Source: CAZCVI01 sp964502145
GTDB taxonomy: Bacteria > Acidobacteriota > Aminicenantia > UBA2199
DNA length: 15,071 bases
Direction of reading: 5' to 3'
Assembly (NCBI GenBank): GCA_964502145.1
Contig: CAZCVI010000127.1
Span: forward strand, 1 to 15,071
The notes under the pieces are model-generated. The model did no database searches. It was not told the origin of the DNA and saw only the letters and a program-made list of their open reading frames with translations. Positions 1-6,237 of the stretch are shown one piece after another (within the stretch, counting starts at the first letter, position 1; each line of letters begins with the position of its first letter). Both the position numbers and the translations under genes were made by a program.

Positions 1-46
1 CGGACCAAATTACAACTTTTTTTTTAGTATCTATTCCGTTTATGGG

Positions 47-82
47 AAAGTAGTGGCATTGAGCACTGTCCCCACTTTTCTT
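47..82 (+). repeat. Degenerate solo end of the GCACCGTCCCC repeat family
   Basis: The stretch contains GCACTGTCCCCACTTTT, a diverged copy of the motif GCACCGTCCCCAGTTTT that recurs at 4588, 5450, 6091, 6325 and 7650. The usual AAGTAAAG lead-in is reduced to AAAGTAG. Just to the left, GTATCTATTCCGTTT at about 29-43 resembles the other dispersed repeat, found at 6758 and 7423. This looks like repeat debris downstream of the operon that ends at 158. Confidence 0.5.
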
Positions 83-99
83 TTTTCAAGAGGAAACAA

Positions 100-133
100 C
101 CGGGGGTGCATGAATCAATCACGCTTCCCCCGG
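100..133 (-). terminator. GC-rich hairpin after the propeller/peptide operon, possible terminator
   Basis: CCGGGGG at 100-106 pairs perfectly with CCCCCGG at 127-133 across a 20-nt loop, 24 nt beyond the stop codon of the peptide gene at 158. Read on the minus strand, the stem is followed by TTGTTTCCTC rather than a clean U-run. An intrinsic terminator is therefore plausible but not textbook. Confidence 0.4.
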
Positions 134-157
134 CATCCCTTTTGAAAGGTTCAATGT

Positions 158-475
158 TTAGTTTCCCCAGCATTCCGGGGCACTGTAATCAGAACAATAT
201 ATATCCCACGAATCGAAGCCACCGCCAGCATCAGGATATTCGCAAATAACCTCAAAGGCCGCATCACAAATACGACCGTCACAAACAGAATAAATTAAAT
301 ATACAGAAAGAACATCTCCTCCTCTGCAAGCCATAAATGCCTCCATTTCACATAAAACGGAATAAGATGCACTGCAATATCTTTGTGGCAGTGAGGATAG
401 TTTAATAGTAAAAAAAGCTACCATTATTAAAACAATAACCGCGATAATCGTATAAAACGATTTGTGAATCTTCAT
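158..475 (-). CDS. Small secreted Cys-rich peptide, NVEALA-like (105 aa)
   Basis: No firm family match. The protein has a short basic N-terminus (MKIHKSF) and one hydrophobic segment at about residues 8-27 that could be a signal peptide or anchor. The remaining ~75 residues are rich in Cys (eight), Tyr, Asp and Gly, which suits an exported, disulfide-bonded peptide. The stretch CEMEAFMACRGG just after the leader recalls the NVEALA-GE box of Bacteroidota NVEALA peptides, which are often encoded beside six-bladed propeller proteins, as here; this parallel is inference. The ATG overlaps the TGA of the upstream propeller gene (ATGA), and AAGGAG lies 8 nt before it, so translation is probably coupled. 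It is the last gene of a three-gene operon that begins with a thioredoxin-fold protein, which might act on its cysteines. Confidence 0.72.
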   Translation of the reverse strand: MKIHKSFYTIIAVIVLIMVAFFTIKLSSLPQRYCSASYSVLCEMEAFMACRGGDVLSVYLIYSVCDGRICDAAFEVICEYPDAGGGFDSWDIYCSDYSAPECWGN

Positions 476-1644
476 TTTGTGTTCTCCTTCTTAATTTTTA
501 ATATTATGGGGTGATGCTCACCACTAGTAAGACCATAAAATAAATTATTGCGTTTGGCAATAATACGAACAAGCTGTTGACCATAACTATAAATATGAAT
601 GAGTTTTCCTGTAAAATCCAGTTGATACAGAGTGCATTCTTTATCACCGGGCAGGTATTGTAAAAAGATGAAGTTGGCATCTTTATCCAAAAAAACAGAC
701 GCAAAGATACGACTCTCAATTGGAATCTTGATTGGGGGTATCATTTTTTTTCTATCTTTGATTTTTCTTACCATAGATTCTTTAAACTGCATTAATACCC
801 GATCTATAAGAACATCAAACTTCCGCACTAATTTTTCTTTATTAAAAAAATAGGCAGTGGCTGATCTATGAATAAAAATAAAGAGTTGGCCATCAGCGGT
901 AACATCGTAAAAATTTTTGAAGGAGGAGGGGCTCAGCCATGGTTTTGATTTTTTTTCTTTTTGTTTCTGAGTCCAATGATTCTTATAGTACGGTTCAAAA
1001 TTTGGCCGGTAATAGATAAATGCGTCGTTGGCGGCTGGGGTCAGGTAACTCCGCACAAATTGGAAATTTTTATCATAACAATCCACGATTCCTTCGTGTA
1101 TGGAGAAGGTATATAAAAAACCATTTTGATCGATAACAGGGCGAAAGGGACTCATGGTAACATGTCTTCGGTTCAATTTTTTCTCAAAAAGGGGCAAACC
1201 TTCATAAGACCACTTCATGATCTTATCTCCTATTCCATCATGCAACCAGACACCTCCATCCGGCGCGGCATAGATATCTTTATTATTCGGTGAGGGTGTC
1301 TCGAAAGGACCCTGGCCGACTGATAGTACCTGCTTCACAAATTTAAATTTGTTATCAAATATCATCAATTTCCCAAGCTTAAGATCATAAATAAAGATAT
1401 GTCCTGATTTTGAAACATCGATATTTACGGGTGAAGCATAGAAGAGGTTTTCGTCAAAATCTGGTTCGATCTCTTTTACTAAGGTCAAATCAGTTCTTGG
1501 AACCCCTTTAATATAGATATTCGGCTTGGGTAATTCTTTGAAGGTTTGACAAAAGGCAACACTGGGTAAAAAGAGTAGGAATACCAATGGAAAAAGTTTC
1601 CAAGGAAGGTGCTTGTTTTTTGTGATTTTGTTCTTGATCTTCAT
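472..1644 (-). CDS. Secreted six-bladed beta-propeller protein (390 aa)
   Basis: A basic start followed by a hydrophobic run ending in SVAFCQ (about residues 15-33) is a signal peptide. No good lipobox is seen, since the residue before Cys is Phe. The mature part shows degenerate propeller blades, for example GHIFIYDLKLGKLMIFDNK near residue 80, then QVLSVGQGPFE near residue 105. The latter matches the G-x-GPxE signature of the six-bladed beta-propeller proteins (DUF4934/DUF5128 type) common in Bacteroidota. Such proteins are extracytoplasmic and of unknown function; they often sit beside small exported peptides. AGGAG lies 8 nt upstream of the ATG. The gene follows the thioredoxin-fold gene after about 30 nt and overlaps the peptide gene by 4 nt, so all three are probably made from the promoter at 2295-2322. 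Confidence 0.8.
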   Translation of the reverse strand: MKIKNKITKNKHLPWKLFPLVFLLFLPSVAFCQTFKELPKPNIYIKGVPRTDLTLVKEIEPDFDENLFYASPVNIDVSKSGHIFIYDLKLGKLMIFDNKFKFVKQVLSVGQGPFETPSPNNKDIYAAPDGGVWLHDGIGDKIMKWSYEGLPLFEKKLNRRHVTMSPFRPVIDQNGFLYTFSIHEGIVDCYDKNFQFVRSYLTPAANDAFIYYRPNFEPYYKNHWTQKQKEKKSKPWLSPSSFKNFYDVTADGQLFIFIHRSATAYFFNKEKLVRKFDVLIDRVLMQFKESMVRKIKDRKKMIPPIKIPIESRIFASVFLDKDANFIFLQYLPGDKECTLYQLDFTGKLIHIYSYGQQLVRIIAKRNNLFYGLTSGEHHPIILKIKKENTK

Positions 1645-1674
1645 TTGATTGTCTCCTATGATTAGCTCCTAAAT

Positions 1675-2256
1675 TCAAAGATTATCTTTGATGGTGGTTA
1701 TGAGTAATTCAAAATCTTCCGGTGATAAGGTGCCGGTTTTAAGTTCGATGACTTTATTTTTGACGACCAACAGGGTTTTTTCAATTCCTGTGCTTAACAT
1801 CATCTGTTGTTGAAATAATTCGGCATTTTGGGGAATGAAAAGAGGGAAATTGAATTTTCGACCTTCTCTTAATTGTTCGGCAGTAGTTTTGTCAGTGGGA
1901 ATTACTCCATAAGCTCTCACCCGATCTCCAAAATAATGTATCAAATTTTTCCAAGCAACGTTATTGCTGGAGCACATGCACTCGCTTTTAAAGCAGATGA
2001 GTATGGATAATCCCTTGGAAAAATCCACCGGTGTCTTGAATGTATTATCCAAGGGAATCAATTCAAATGCAGGGAGTGTCTCACCTTGAAGCACCCGTAA
2101 CCTCCTTTTATCCACTTTATTTATCTGTCTCCATTGAATGAAGATAACAGTCAGGGCCACCAAAAGCCCGGCCATAAGAATAAGGGATAAAAAAGATATG
2201 CCGCCCCGTTTTTTTCTCGGCATTACGATCTGTTCTGAGTTTTCGTTTCGTTTCAA
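1675..2256 (-). CDS. Membrane-anchored thioredoxin-fold (TlpA/redoxin-like) protein
   Basis: The N-terminus is basic (PRKKRGG) and is followed by one membrane segment at about residues 20-43. The rest is a thioredoxin-like domain outside the membrane. It begins ETLPAFELIPLDN, typical of TlpA/AhpC-TSA proteins, then SILICFKSECMCSSN, where the redox motif should be. The cysteines here form C-x4-C-x-C rather than the usual CxxC, so disulfide chemistry is likely but the mechanism is uncertain. The start is a TTG: an in-frame TTG at 2262 is only 1 nt from the AGGAG at 2264-2268, whereas the TTG at 2256 has 7-nt spacing and is preferred. It is the first gene of the operon with the propeller and the Cys-rich peptide; a role in folding or reducing exported partners is inference. 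Confidence 0.7.
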   Translation of the reverse strand: MKRNENSEQIVMPRKKRGGISFLSLILMAGLLVALTVIFIQWRQINKVDKRRLRVLQGETLPAFELIPLDNTFKTPVDFSKGLSILICFKSECMCSSNNVAWKNLIHYFGDRVRAYGVIPTDKTTAEQLREGRKFNFPLFIPQNAELFQQQMMLSTGIEKTLLVVKNKVIELKTGTLSPEDFELLITTIKDNL

Positions 2257-2294
2257 TTTCAAACTCCTTTTCTATAAATTGGTAAATCGAGTTT

Positions 2295-2322
2295 ATTATA
2301 CCCAGAAAACTTTTTTTTTCAA
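2295..2322 (-). promoter_or_regulatory. Sigma70-type promoter of the redoxin/propeller/peptide operon
   Basis: On the minus strand, TTGAAA (2317-2322) and TATAAT (2295-2300) are separated by 16 bp. Transcription would begin near 2288, giving a leader of about 30 nt before the TTG start. A run of A residues lies upstream and could act as an UP-like element. The hexamers and spacing are the same as at 5383-5410. Confidence 0.65.
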
Positions 2323-2408
2323 GAAAAAAAAAGAAAAAAAATATTTTTCCCTAGATTTTTTCAGTTTTTCCTTTAGAAAAAACAGCGTCCGGTGCGAAAG
2401 CGCCGATT

Positions 2409-2512
2409 AAAGTTCTTTACTTCTTTACTTTGTCCAGGCAATGGATTTTGTGATTGACTCGAAAGAGGCGCTATTAAAGAAAATGAGAGAAGTAAAGAAC
2501 TAAAACACCATC
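2409..2512. mobile_element. MITE-like repeat, copy A
   Basis: About 105 bp with imperfect terminal inverted repeats (GTTCTTTACTTCTTTACTTT at the left, AAGTAAAGAACTAAAACACC at the right). The core between them is almost identical to those of copies B (6238) and C (7567); it starts TCCAGGCAATGGATTTTG and ends GAGAGAAGTAAAG. The GTGCTTTAC end seen in B and C is mutated here. Directly to the left, CGGTGC-GAAA-GCGCCG (2390-2405) is a stable hairpin with a GNRA-type loop. No transposase lies in the window, so this is a non-autonomous element (MITE or REP class; RAYT-type mobilisation is inference). Confidence 0.7.
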
Positions 2513-2540
2513 CTTAGTTTTTCTCGGCTTTAAAAATTTA

Positions 2541-2790
2541 TCCTTAATAAGGACGGAATTGTCCTTGATAGGGATAATTAATCCTCAATAAGGACGGAAT
2601 TGTCCTTGATAGGGATAATTTATCCTCAATAGGGACAATTTTCTCCGCTTCGCGGAGGTATTCTTCCTCATTGCGGTAAATAATGTTCTTATTAAGGATA
2701 AATTCTCCTCTTCGTGGAGTGAAATGTTCTTAATGAGGTACGCATTCTCCTTAATACGGTATACATCTTCCGTGATACGGTATGCTTTTT
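2541..2790. repeat. Array of 12 tandem ~21-bp units, each with a mini-hairpin
   Basis: Units of 20-22 bp follow one another. Each starts with a 13-nt core that can mostly fold on itself: TCCTTAATAAGGA, TCCTTGATAGGGA, TCCTCAATAAGGA, TCCGCTTCGCGGA, TCCTCTTCGTGGA, TCCGTGATACGGT and variants. The first four units are nearly identical in alternating pairs; later units diverge while several keep pairing arms (TCCGC/GCGGA, TCCGT/ACGG). Unit length varies by 1-2 bp, which breaks any reading frame. The minus-strand open frame over 2585-2803 looks heptad-like only in its first half and lacks a ribosome-binding site, so I treat the array as non-coding. The rest of 2323-3078 is accounted for by the flanking repeats. 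Confidence 0.75.
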
Positions 2791-2983
2791 GTAGACGCGC
2801 CATCTTGGCGCATTAATAAGCGGCGAAAATAAAGAATGGGATACAATTCCGGGCGATTTTCTTGGGAAGCAACCCCGCTAACGTCGCTACGCTCTGTAAG
2901 ATTATAACCGGAAAGAAACTCTTGCAATTTGGAGTTCTTGGAAACAGTAGAATGAAATAATGCGACAAGGATGTCGCGTCTAC
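2791..2983. repeat. Element bounded by GTAGACGCG inverted repeats with terminal hairpins
   Basis: GTAGACGCG at 2791-2799 is answered by its exact complement CGCGTCTAC at 2975-2983. Each end carries its own perfect hairpin: GCGCCA-TCT-TGGCGC at 2797-2811 and GCGACA-AGGA-TGTCGC at 2962-2977. A third, weaker related hairpin (ACGC-TTGGT-GCGT) lies at 2994-3006. The 150 bp between the ends has no convincing gene. This resembles REP/BIME-type repeats, in which two hairpins flank a spacer. Confidence 0.5.
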
Positions 2984-3060
2984 TTTTAATCCAGACGCTT
3001 GGTGCGTTAAAATGTTTAAATATTTACCTATTTGCACGTAACGAGCGGGATGCTCTTTTT

Positions 3061-3075
3061 GCCACGATTTGCCTG
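3061..3075. repeat. Gene-end tag, diverged copy
   Basis: GCCACGATTTGCCTG is 12/15 identical to ATCACGATTCGCCTG, which forms the last codons of the genes ending at 4634 and 7703. Here it lies just beyond the stop codon of the Doc gene rather than inside it. Confidence 0.45.
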
Positions 3076-3078
3076 TTC

Positions 3079-3525
3079 TTAGTTTGAAACGTCCTGTATC
3101 GCATGTAGTATTCTTAATTTTAATGCTTCGTTTTCATCCAAAGACTGGTCTATTATCGCATCAATGATATCATGAAGTAGTTCTTTGTCTATTTTACCTG
3201 CAGCCAGATGGTAACTGATATTTTCCATTTCTCGAATAAAGCGCCCTGCACAATACATATAGCCGTTCAGTAAAAGGAATTGGGTAGAAAGGGAAATGGC
3301 AATTCGTTTATTGCCATCTACAAAACAATGAAATTTATTGGAACAATAAAAAAGATGCGTGATTTTTTCAATAAACGATGGATAGTAATCATCATTCTGA
3401 ATATGTTCCAATACACTATCCAGCTTGCCCGTATCAAGAATTCCCAAGGAACCACCACCTGAGACCTCAACTGTTTTCGCGTGAATGGCTAAAGCCTGCG
3501 GCAAGGTGATATAAACCAGTGGCAT
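3079..3525 (-). CDS. doc: Death-on-curing (Doc) family toxin, Fic fold (148 aa)
   Basis: The motif HCFVDGNKR at residues 66-74 fits the Doc version of the Fic motif, HxFx(D/N)(A/G)NKR, and the position matches phage P1 Doc. Doc enzymes phosphorylate elongation factor Tu and stop translation (known for P1 Doc; assumed here). The small size, all-helical pattern and the N-terminal ITLPQALAIHA are also usual for the family. The ATG overlaps the TAA of the upstream DNA-binding protein by one base (TAATG), which indicates translational coupling. In this chromosomal type the partner is not the short Phd antitoxin but a 339-residue DNA-binding protein. No deletion or missing catalytic residue is visible, so the toxin is probably active. 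Confidence 0.9.
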   Translation of the reverse strand: MPLVYITLPQALAIHAKTVEVSGGGSLGILDTGKLDSVLEHIQNDDYYPSFIEKITHLFYCSNKFHCFVDGNKRIAISLSTQFLLLNGYMYCAGRFIREMENISYHLAAGKIDKELLHDIIDAIIDQSLDENEALKLRILHAIQDVSN

Positions 3526-4544
3526 TATTCACGCTCCTTGAGTCGCTTCATTACCTCTTTTGAATCTTCAAGGCGCTGGGCAAGCTCTTTACTTTTCTCA
3601 CCAATGAACCGCTCAAACTCCTCAGCTCTTAACGGTGTGATATAATCTTTCAATTGTAAATGAAGAGCGTCTCGGAAAGCCATATCGCGGCTAGCCATTT
3701 TGTGACGAGCTTTTTCTACCAATGGTTTCCAGTGCGCCTGGGATTCAAACTGTATAAACAGGGTATCCACTTCAAAGGAGTTGAGTTTTCGTTCTTTGTT
3801 TTTAAGTTCCTGCTGCAACAGGTCGGCAAAACCGCATTCATAGGAAGCGACCAGGTCCAATATCTCGGAATAAAAGGTATCCCGTTCCACATCCTTTTCG
3901 TGCAGACGCAGAATCTTTCGGTATTCATGCGCGTTTTCCTTGAAAATGCTGACATAAATTTTATCGATATACAGCGGATATTTAAAAGTACCCATATCCA
4001 CGCAATTTTTTAAGGCATCGGTAAATTGCTGGTGGTAGTTTTCCTCTTGAAAGTAGGAGATGACAAAATCTTCATCCCGTTGGTTGATATATTTTGTACC
4101 GCCACCCGTTCGTTTGTTAATGGTATCAATGACAATATCCAGGATCACTTGGCGGAGCAGTTTCGCCCGTTCACTTTCAACGATCAGCATGGCAAGGTTA
4201 AGAAAGGCACGAAAATCAAAGATACCCATCACGGTGGTTTTGGTCATGAAATCAATTTCATGACCAAACTGGTTTTTTATAGCTAACTTAAGCTCTGATA
4301 AGGCTTTGCCCCGTAAAACACGGAACCCATTTTGACGCAATTCAGAGTCATTTTGAGCAAGATAATAATTAATCGTTCGTGGTGTCACGGCAAAAAAGTT
4401 TGCCACTTGTTCTTTGAGTAGCACCAGTTGACCGTTAAATTCAATACCCTGGAGACCAATGCTTTTTTGAATTTCTTCCAGAGCATATGGATTATTAAGA
4501 ATGTTCTGTCGATCAATCGAAGATGCGGTTAAATCTTTTGTCAT
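3525..4544 (-). CDS. RhuM/KilA-N-type DNA-binding protein, Doc partner (339 aa)
   Basis: This belongs to a strongly conserved family of about 330-340 residue DNA-binding proteins encoded directly upstream of Doc/Fic toxins. Visible features are an N-terminal helix-turn-helix-like part (QVANFFAVTPRTINYYLAQN, about residues 47-66), the conserved stretch GIFDFRAFLNLAMLIVESER (about 107-126), RTGGGTKYINQRDEDF (about 147-162) and KYPLYIDKIYVSIF near 195. A charged, probably coiled C-terminus follows (EKSKELAQRLEDSKEVMKRL). By analogy it neutralises Doc and may autoregulate the pair; that role is inferred from gene pairing. AAGGAG sits 5 nt before the ATG. No clear promoter is seen directly upstream, where a repeat end lies, so transcription may come from the nucleotidyltransferase unit. 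Confidence 0.82.
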   Translation of the reverse strand: MTKDLTASSIDRQNILNNPYALEEIQKSIGLQGIEFNGQLVLLKEQVANFFAVTPRTINYYLAQNDSELRQNGFRVLRGKALSELKLAIKNQFGHEIDFMTKTTVMGIFDFRAFLNLAMLIVESERAKLLRQVILDIVIDTINKRTGGGTKYINQRDEDFVISYFQEENYHQQFTDALKNCVDMGTFKYPLYIDKIYVSIFKENAHEYRKILRLHEKDVERDTFYSEILDLVASYECGFADLLQQELKNKERKLNSFEVDTLFIQFESQAHWKPLVEKARHKMASRDMAFRDALHLQLKDYITPLRAEEFERFIGEKSKELAQRLEDSKEVMKRLKERE

Positions 4545-4587
4545 ATCGTCTCCTTATGCGGTGAACGGTTTCCTCTTCTTCGGTAAC

Positions 4588-4620
4588 AAGAAGTAAAGAA
4601 GAAAAGCACCGTCCCCAGTT
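4588..4620 (+). repeat. Solo end of the GCACCGTCCCC repeat family
   Basis: Contains AAGTAAAGAAG followed by AAAAGCACCGTCCCCAGTT, matching the right end of MITE copy C (7650-7678). No core or left end is present. It lies between the DNA-binding protein gene and the small gene ending at 4634, directly beside a gene-end tag. Confidence 0.65.
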
Positions 4621-4629
4621 TTTTCTATA

Positions 4630-4647
4630 TTTATCACGATTCGCCTG
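4630..4647. repeat. Gene-end tag shared with 7699-7716
   Basis: TTTATCACGATTCGCCTG is identical, over 18 bases, to the sequence at 7699-7716. In both places, read on the minus strand, it encodes the last residues Gly-Glu-Ser and the TGA stop of the gene there. In both cases a GCACCGTCCCC repeat end follows within 8-25 bp. It may be part of the mobile repeat, or a separate repeat that repeatedly lands at gene ends. Confidence 0.6.
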
Positions 4648-4864
4648 TTTTTTTCCTGATATGGGCCAGTTCTGTTTCTTCTCTGTGGCGATTGGCTTCT
4701 TCAATGGTTTTAAACTTAAAAATCCCTTTGGGATAAGAGATATGGTTGAGTTTATCTGCAAAATTCCATAATTCCGCTACTCTGGCAAAGTAGGCGTCAT
4801 CGGGATGGAGATTCAATAAAGCCAATTCTGCTTCTTCAAAGGTTTTGAACTTTTGTACTGGCAT
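4634..4864 (-). CDS. Small conserved protein paired with nucleotidyltransferase (76 aa)
   Basis: No characterised function. The sequence has two related segments, KFKTFEEAELALLNLHPDD at the start and KFKTIEEANRHREE near residue 50, suggesting an internal duplication. Trp and Tyr are conserved-looking around LWNFADKLNHISYPKGIF. I have an impression of this type of protein beside nucleotidyltransferase genes, as here, where only 5 nt separate them. By that position it may be the antitoxin or a cofactor of the enzyme (inference). GAGG lies about 8 nt before the ATG. The last three residues (GES) and the stop codon fall inside a repeat shared with the gene ending at 7703, so the original C-terminus may have been replaced. 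Confidence 0.65.
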   Translation of the reverse strand: MPVQKFKTFEEAELALLNLHPDDAYFARVAELWNFADKLNHISYPKGIFKFKTIEEANRHREETELAHIRKKTGES

Positions 4865-4869
4865 TTGCT

Positions 4870-5373
4870 TTACCTCTTATTGGGTTTCTTTACTTGCGAG
4901 CTATTTGACTTTTTGATATCGATGATATATTTCAAATAGGCGGCATCGAATTTATCTTTTTGGCGAAGCGTGTCTTTCTTCAAGTTGTACAGTGTTTCCG
5001 GGGTGGCGATTCTGATTTTAATGCCTTGATGCAGAATTATTTCATAATCCAAATCCTCATAAACCGCTACTTCTCCCAAGCGTGCCATAATGTCAATATG
5101 AAATTCATCCGGTGTTCCAAAACGAATAACGGAGTATTCTTGCAATGCTTCTTGAGTAATTTCATCGATTGATTGGTCATCGAAAATCGAATGCAGCGCC
5201 TTTCTGAGTCGAGCGATATTCTCTTGGTCCATTTTAATAAAAAAATCAATATCACTGGTCAAACGCTCAATACCATGAAGGATCACAGCGACTCCGCCAA
5301 TTAGAATGTATTCCACTTCCTGTTGGGCAAGGGCTTCCAAGACACTCAGAAAATTTTTAAATTGATCCTTCAT
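4870..5373 (-). CDS. Nucleotidyltransferase, AbiEii/MNT-like (167 aa)
   Basis: The pol-beta-type nucleotidyltransferase core is clear. LIGGVAVILHG followed by RLTSDIDFF gives the GG...DxD pattern (GG at residues 26-27, DID at 41-43), and EFHIDIMARL supplies a likely third carboxylate. Enzymes of this fold act as toxins (AbiEii, MNT) that add nucleotides to tRNA or to a partner protein; which applies here is unknown. An upstream ATG at 5394 would add seven residues (MVYNGFI), but the TATAAT box lies inside that stretch (5383-5388). Transcription would start near 5376, so the ATG at 5373 is preferred and the message would be almost leaderless; no Shine-Dalgarno sequence is seen. It is followed after 5 nt by its small partner gene. 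The Lys/Asn-rich C-terminus (SSQVKKPNKR) is unremarkable. Confidence 0.78.
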   Translation of the reverse strand: MKDQFKNFLSVLEALAQQEVEYILIGGVAVILHGIERLTSDIDFFIKMDQENIARLRKALHSIFDDQSIDEITQEALQEYSVIRFGTPDEFHIDIMARLGEVAVYEDLDYEIILHQGIKIRIATPETLYNLKKDTLRQKDKFDAAYLKYIIDIKKSNSSQVKKPNKR

Positions 5374-5382
5374 AATAAAACC

Positions 5383-5410
5383 ATTATACACCATTTCCCG
5401 CGTATTTCAA
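5383..5410 (-). promoter_or_regulatory. Promoter of the nucleotidyltransferase module
   Basis: TTGAAA (5405-5410) and TATAAT (5383-5388) on the minus strand, 16-bp spacer. The predicted start of transcription (about 5376) is only a few bases from the ATG at 5373, implying a leaderless or near-leaderless mRNA. Confidence 0.65.
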
Positions 5411-5449
5411 CTCATTTTTCTATGTTGGCGTCCATACTTTCTTGTACCA

Positions 5450-5486
5450 GAAGAGAAGTAAAAAAGTAAAGCACCGACCTCCGTCC
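5450..5486 (+). repeat. Solo end of the GCACCGTCCCC repeat family
   Basis: AAGAGAAGTAAAAAAGTAAAG is followed by CACCGACCTCCGTCC, a diverged copy of the repeat end. It separates the minus-strand nucleotidyltransferase promoter from the plus-strand antitoxin unit. Confidence 0.5.
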
Positions 5487-5521
5487 TTTTTCTGTCCAAA
5501 AAAATATTATTGTGGATGCCG

Positions 5522-5550
5522 TTCTCAAAGAAATGCAATTATGCTATAAT
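5522..5550 (+). promoter_or_regulatory. Extended -10 promoter upstream of the HigA-like antitoxin
   Basis: TGCTATAAT (5542-5550) is a perfect extended -10 element. A weak -35 (TTCTCA, 5522-5527) is 17 bp upstream. The start of transcription would be near 5557, about 65 nt before the antitoxin ATG. Confidence 0.6.
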
Positions 5551-5627
5551 GGGGGTATTGTCAAAAGTTACATGAAAGAAAATGAAATAGAAAAGTAAAG
5601 AAGGATTATCTTGGGAGGACGAAATGA
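5551..5627 (+). pseudogene. Possible frameshifted C-terminal remnant of a HigB-like toxin
   Basis: Directly upstream of the HigA-like gene, one frame reads GGIVKSYMKENEIEK and then hits TAA at 5596. Dropping into another frame just after it gives KKDYLGRTK and a TGA that overlaps the antitoxin ATG (ATGA). Joined by a one-base correction, the end reads NEIEK-x-KKDYLGR, similar to the usual C-terminus of HigB/Gp49 toxins (EIE-A-K---DY). HigB normally precedes HigA with such an overlap. Only about 25 codons can be recognised and the match is by eye, so chance is possible. Confidence 0.3.
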
Positions 5628-5899
5628 TCAAATTCAAGGATTATTTAGATAATAGGTTGGCCCGTGAGCCGGAGTTAGCCGCCAATTTTTGGGAGGGCTT
5701 TGAGGATTTCAAAATCGGGGTGATGTTAAGGGAAGCCAGACAAAAATCAGGGATGACTCAAGAAGAGGTTGCCCAGAAAATAAATTCCACCAAGAGTATT
5801 ATTTCTCGGATCGAGAGCCATTCGGCAGATATCCGGCTTTCAACTCTTGAAAAATTCGTCAATGCGTTGGGTAGGAAACTGACTATTGTCATTGAATGA
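5624..5899 (+). CDS. XRE-family HigA-like antitoxin (91 aa)
   Basis: The N-terminal third (MIKFKDYLDNRLAREPELAA) is the helical extension usual in HigA antitoxins that pair with Gp49-type HigB toxins. Residues about 32-88 form an XRE helix-turn-helix: MLREARQKSGMTQEEVAQKI, then a recognition helix around STKSIISRIE, ending LEKFVNALGRKLTIVIE. GGGAGGA lies 5 nt before the ATG. This is the only gene read on the plus strand in the window. No intact toxin gene accompanies it: downstream to 6455 there is no plausible partner and upstream only a possible broken HigB tail. It may be a solitary regulator, or may counter a related toxin encoded elsewhere. An extended -10 promoter lies upstream. Confidence 0.85.
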   Translation: MIKFKDYLDNRLAREPELAANFWEGFEDFKIGVMLREARQKSGMTQEEVAQKINSTKSIISRIESHSADIRLSTLEKFVNALGRKLTIVIE

Positions 5900-6090
5900 A
5901 CGCAATCACAACCCAATGCACCCAATCGCAACCCGCCGCCAATACAAATGGAGACTGTTTTTTTAATAGTGGAGGCAGCATGTGACAGAGCGCCGCTTTA
6001 AAAAACAATCTAACCTTTGAATCTTTTTCTATACGTCCTGCATGTATCTGAGAAAAAAAACGAGACCGGCAAGAAAATTATAATAGAAAA
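5900..6090. other. Intergenic stretch without recognised gene
   Basis: After the antitoxin stop there is a short run with loosely repeated CGCAA-CCCAAT-GCACCC text, then AT-rich sequence. I see no coding frame, strong hairpin or promoter here. Confidence 0.5.
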
Positions 6091-6120
6091 AAAGTAAAAA
6101 AATAAAGCACCGTCCCCAGT
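6091..6120 (+). repeat. Solo end of the GCACCGTCCCC repeat family
   Basis: AAAGTAAAAAAATAAAG followed by CACCGTCCCCAGT matches the right end of MITE copies B and C. Between this end and copy B (6121-6237) lies an open stretch ending at TGA 6236 that would encode a single hydrophobic helix but has no start codon. Confidence 0.6.
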
Positions 6121-6237
6121 GTTCCCAATGTATTGAAGAACTGACTCCCCTTGGATTCATTATTTTCTTTATATGGCTTCTGGTGGTAATCCCTTCTGAT
6201 ATTTATTCCGGGATTGAACAAAAAGACTCAAAATGAG

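Noticed and set aside
2585..2803. 72-codon minus-strand frame over the first 21-bp array
   Set aside because: No ribosome-binding site, composition follows the repeat, and 20-22-bp unit lengths shift the frame; the repeat explains it.
2813..3037. 74-codon minus-strand frame downstream of doc
   Set aside because: Overlaps the inverted-repeat element and its hairpins, lacks a ribosome-binding site and resembles no protein family I recognise.
3660..4286. Plus-strand open frames opposite the DNA-binding protein gene
   Set aside because: Antisense shadows of a strongly conserved minus-strand gene; no start signals.
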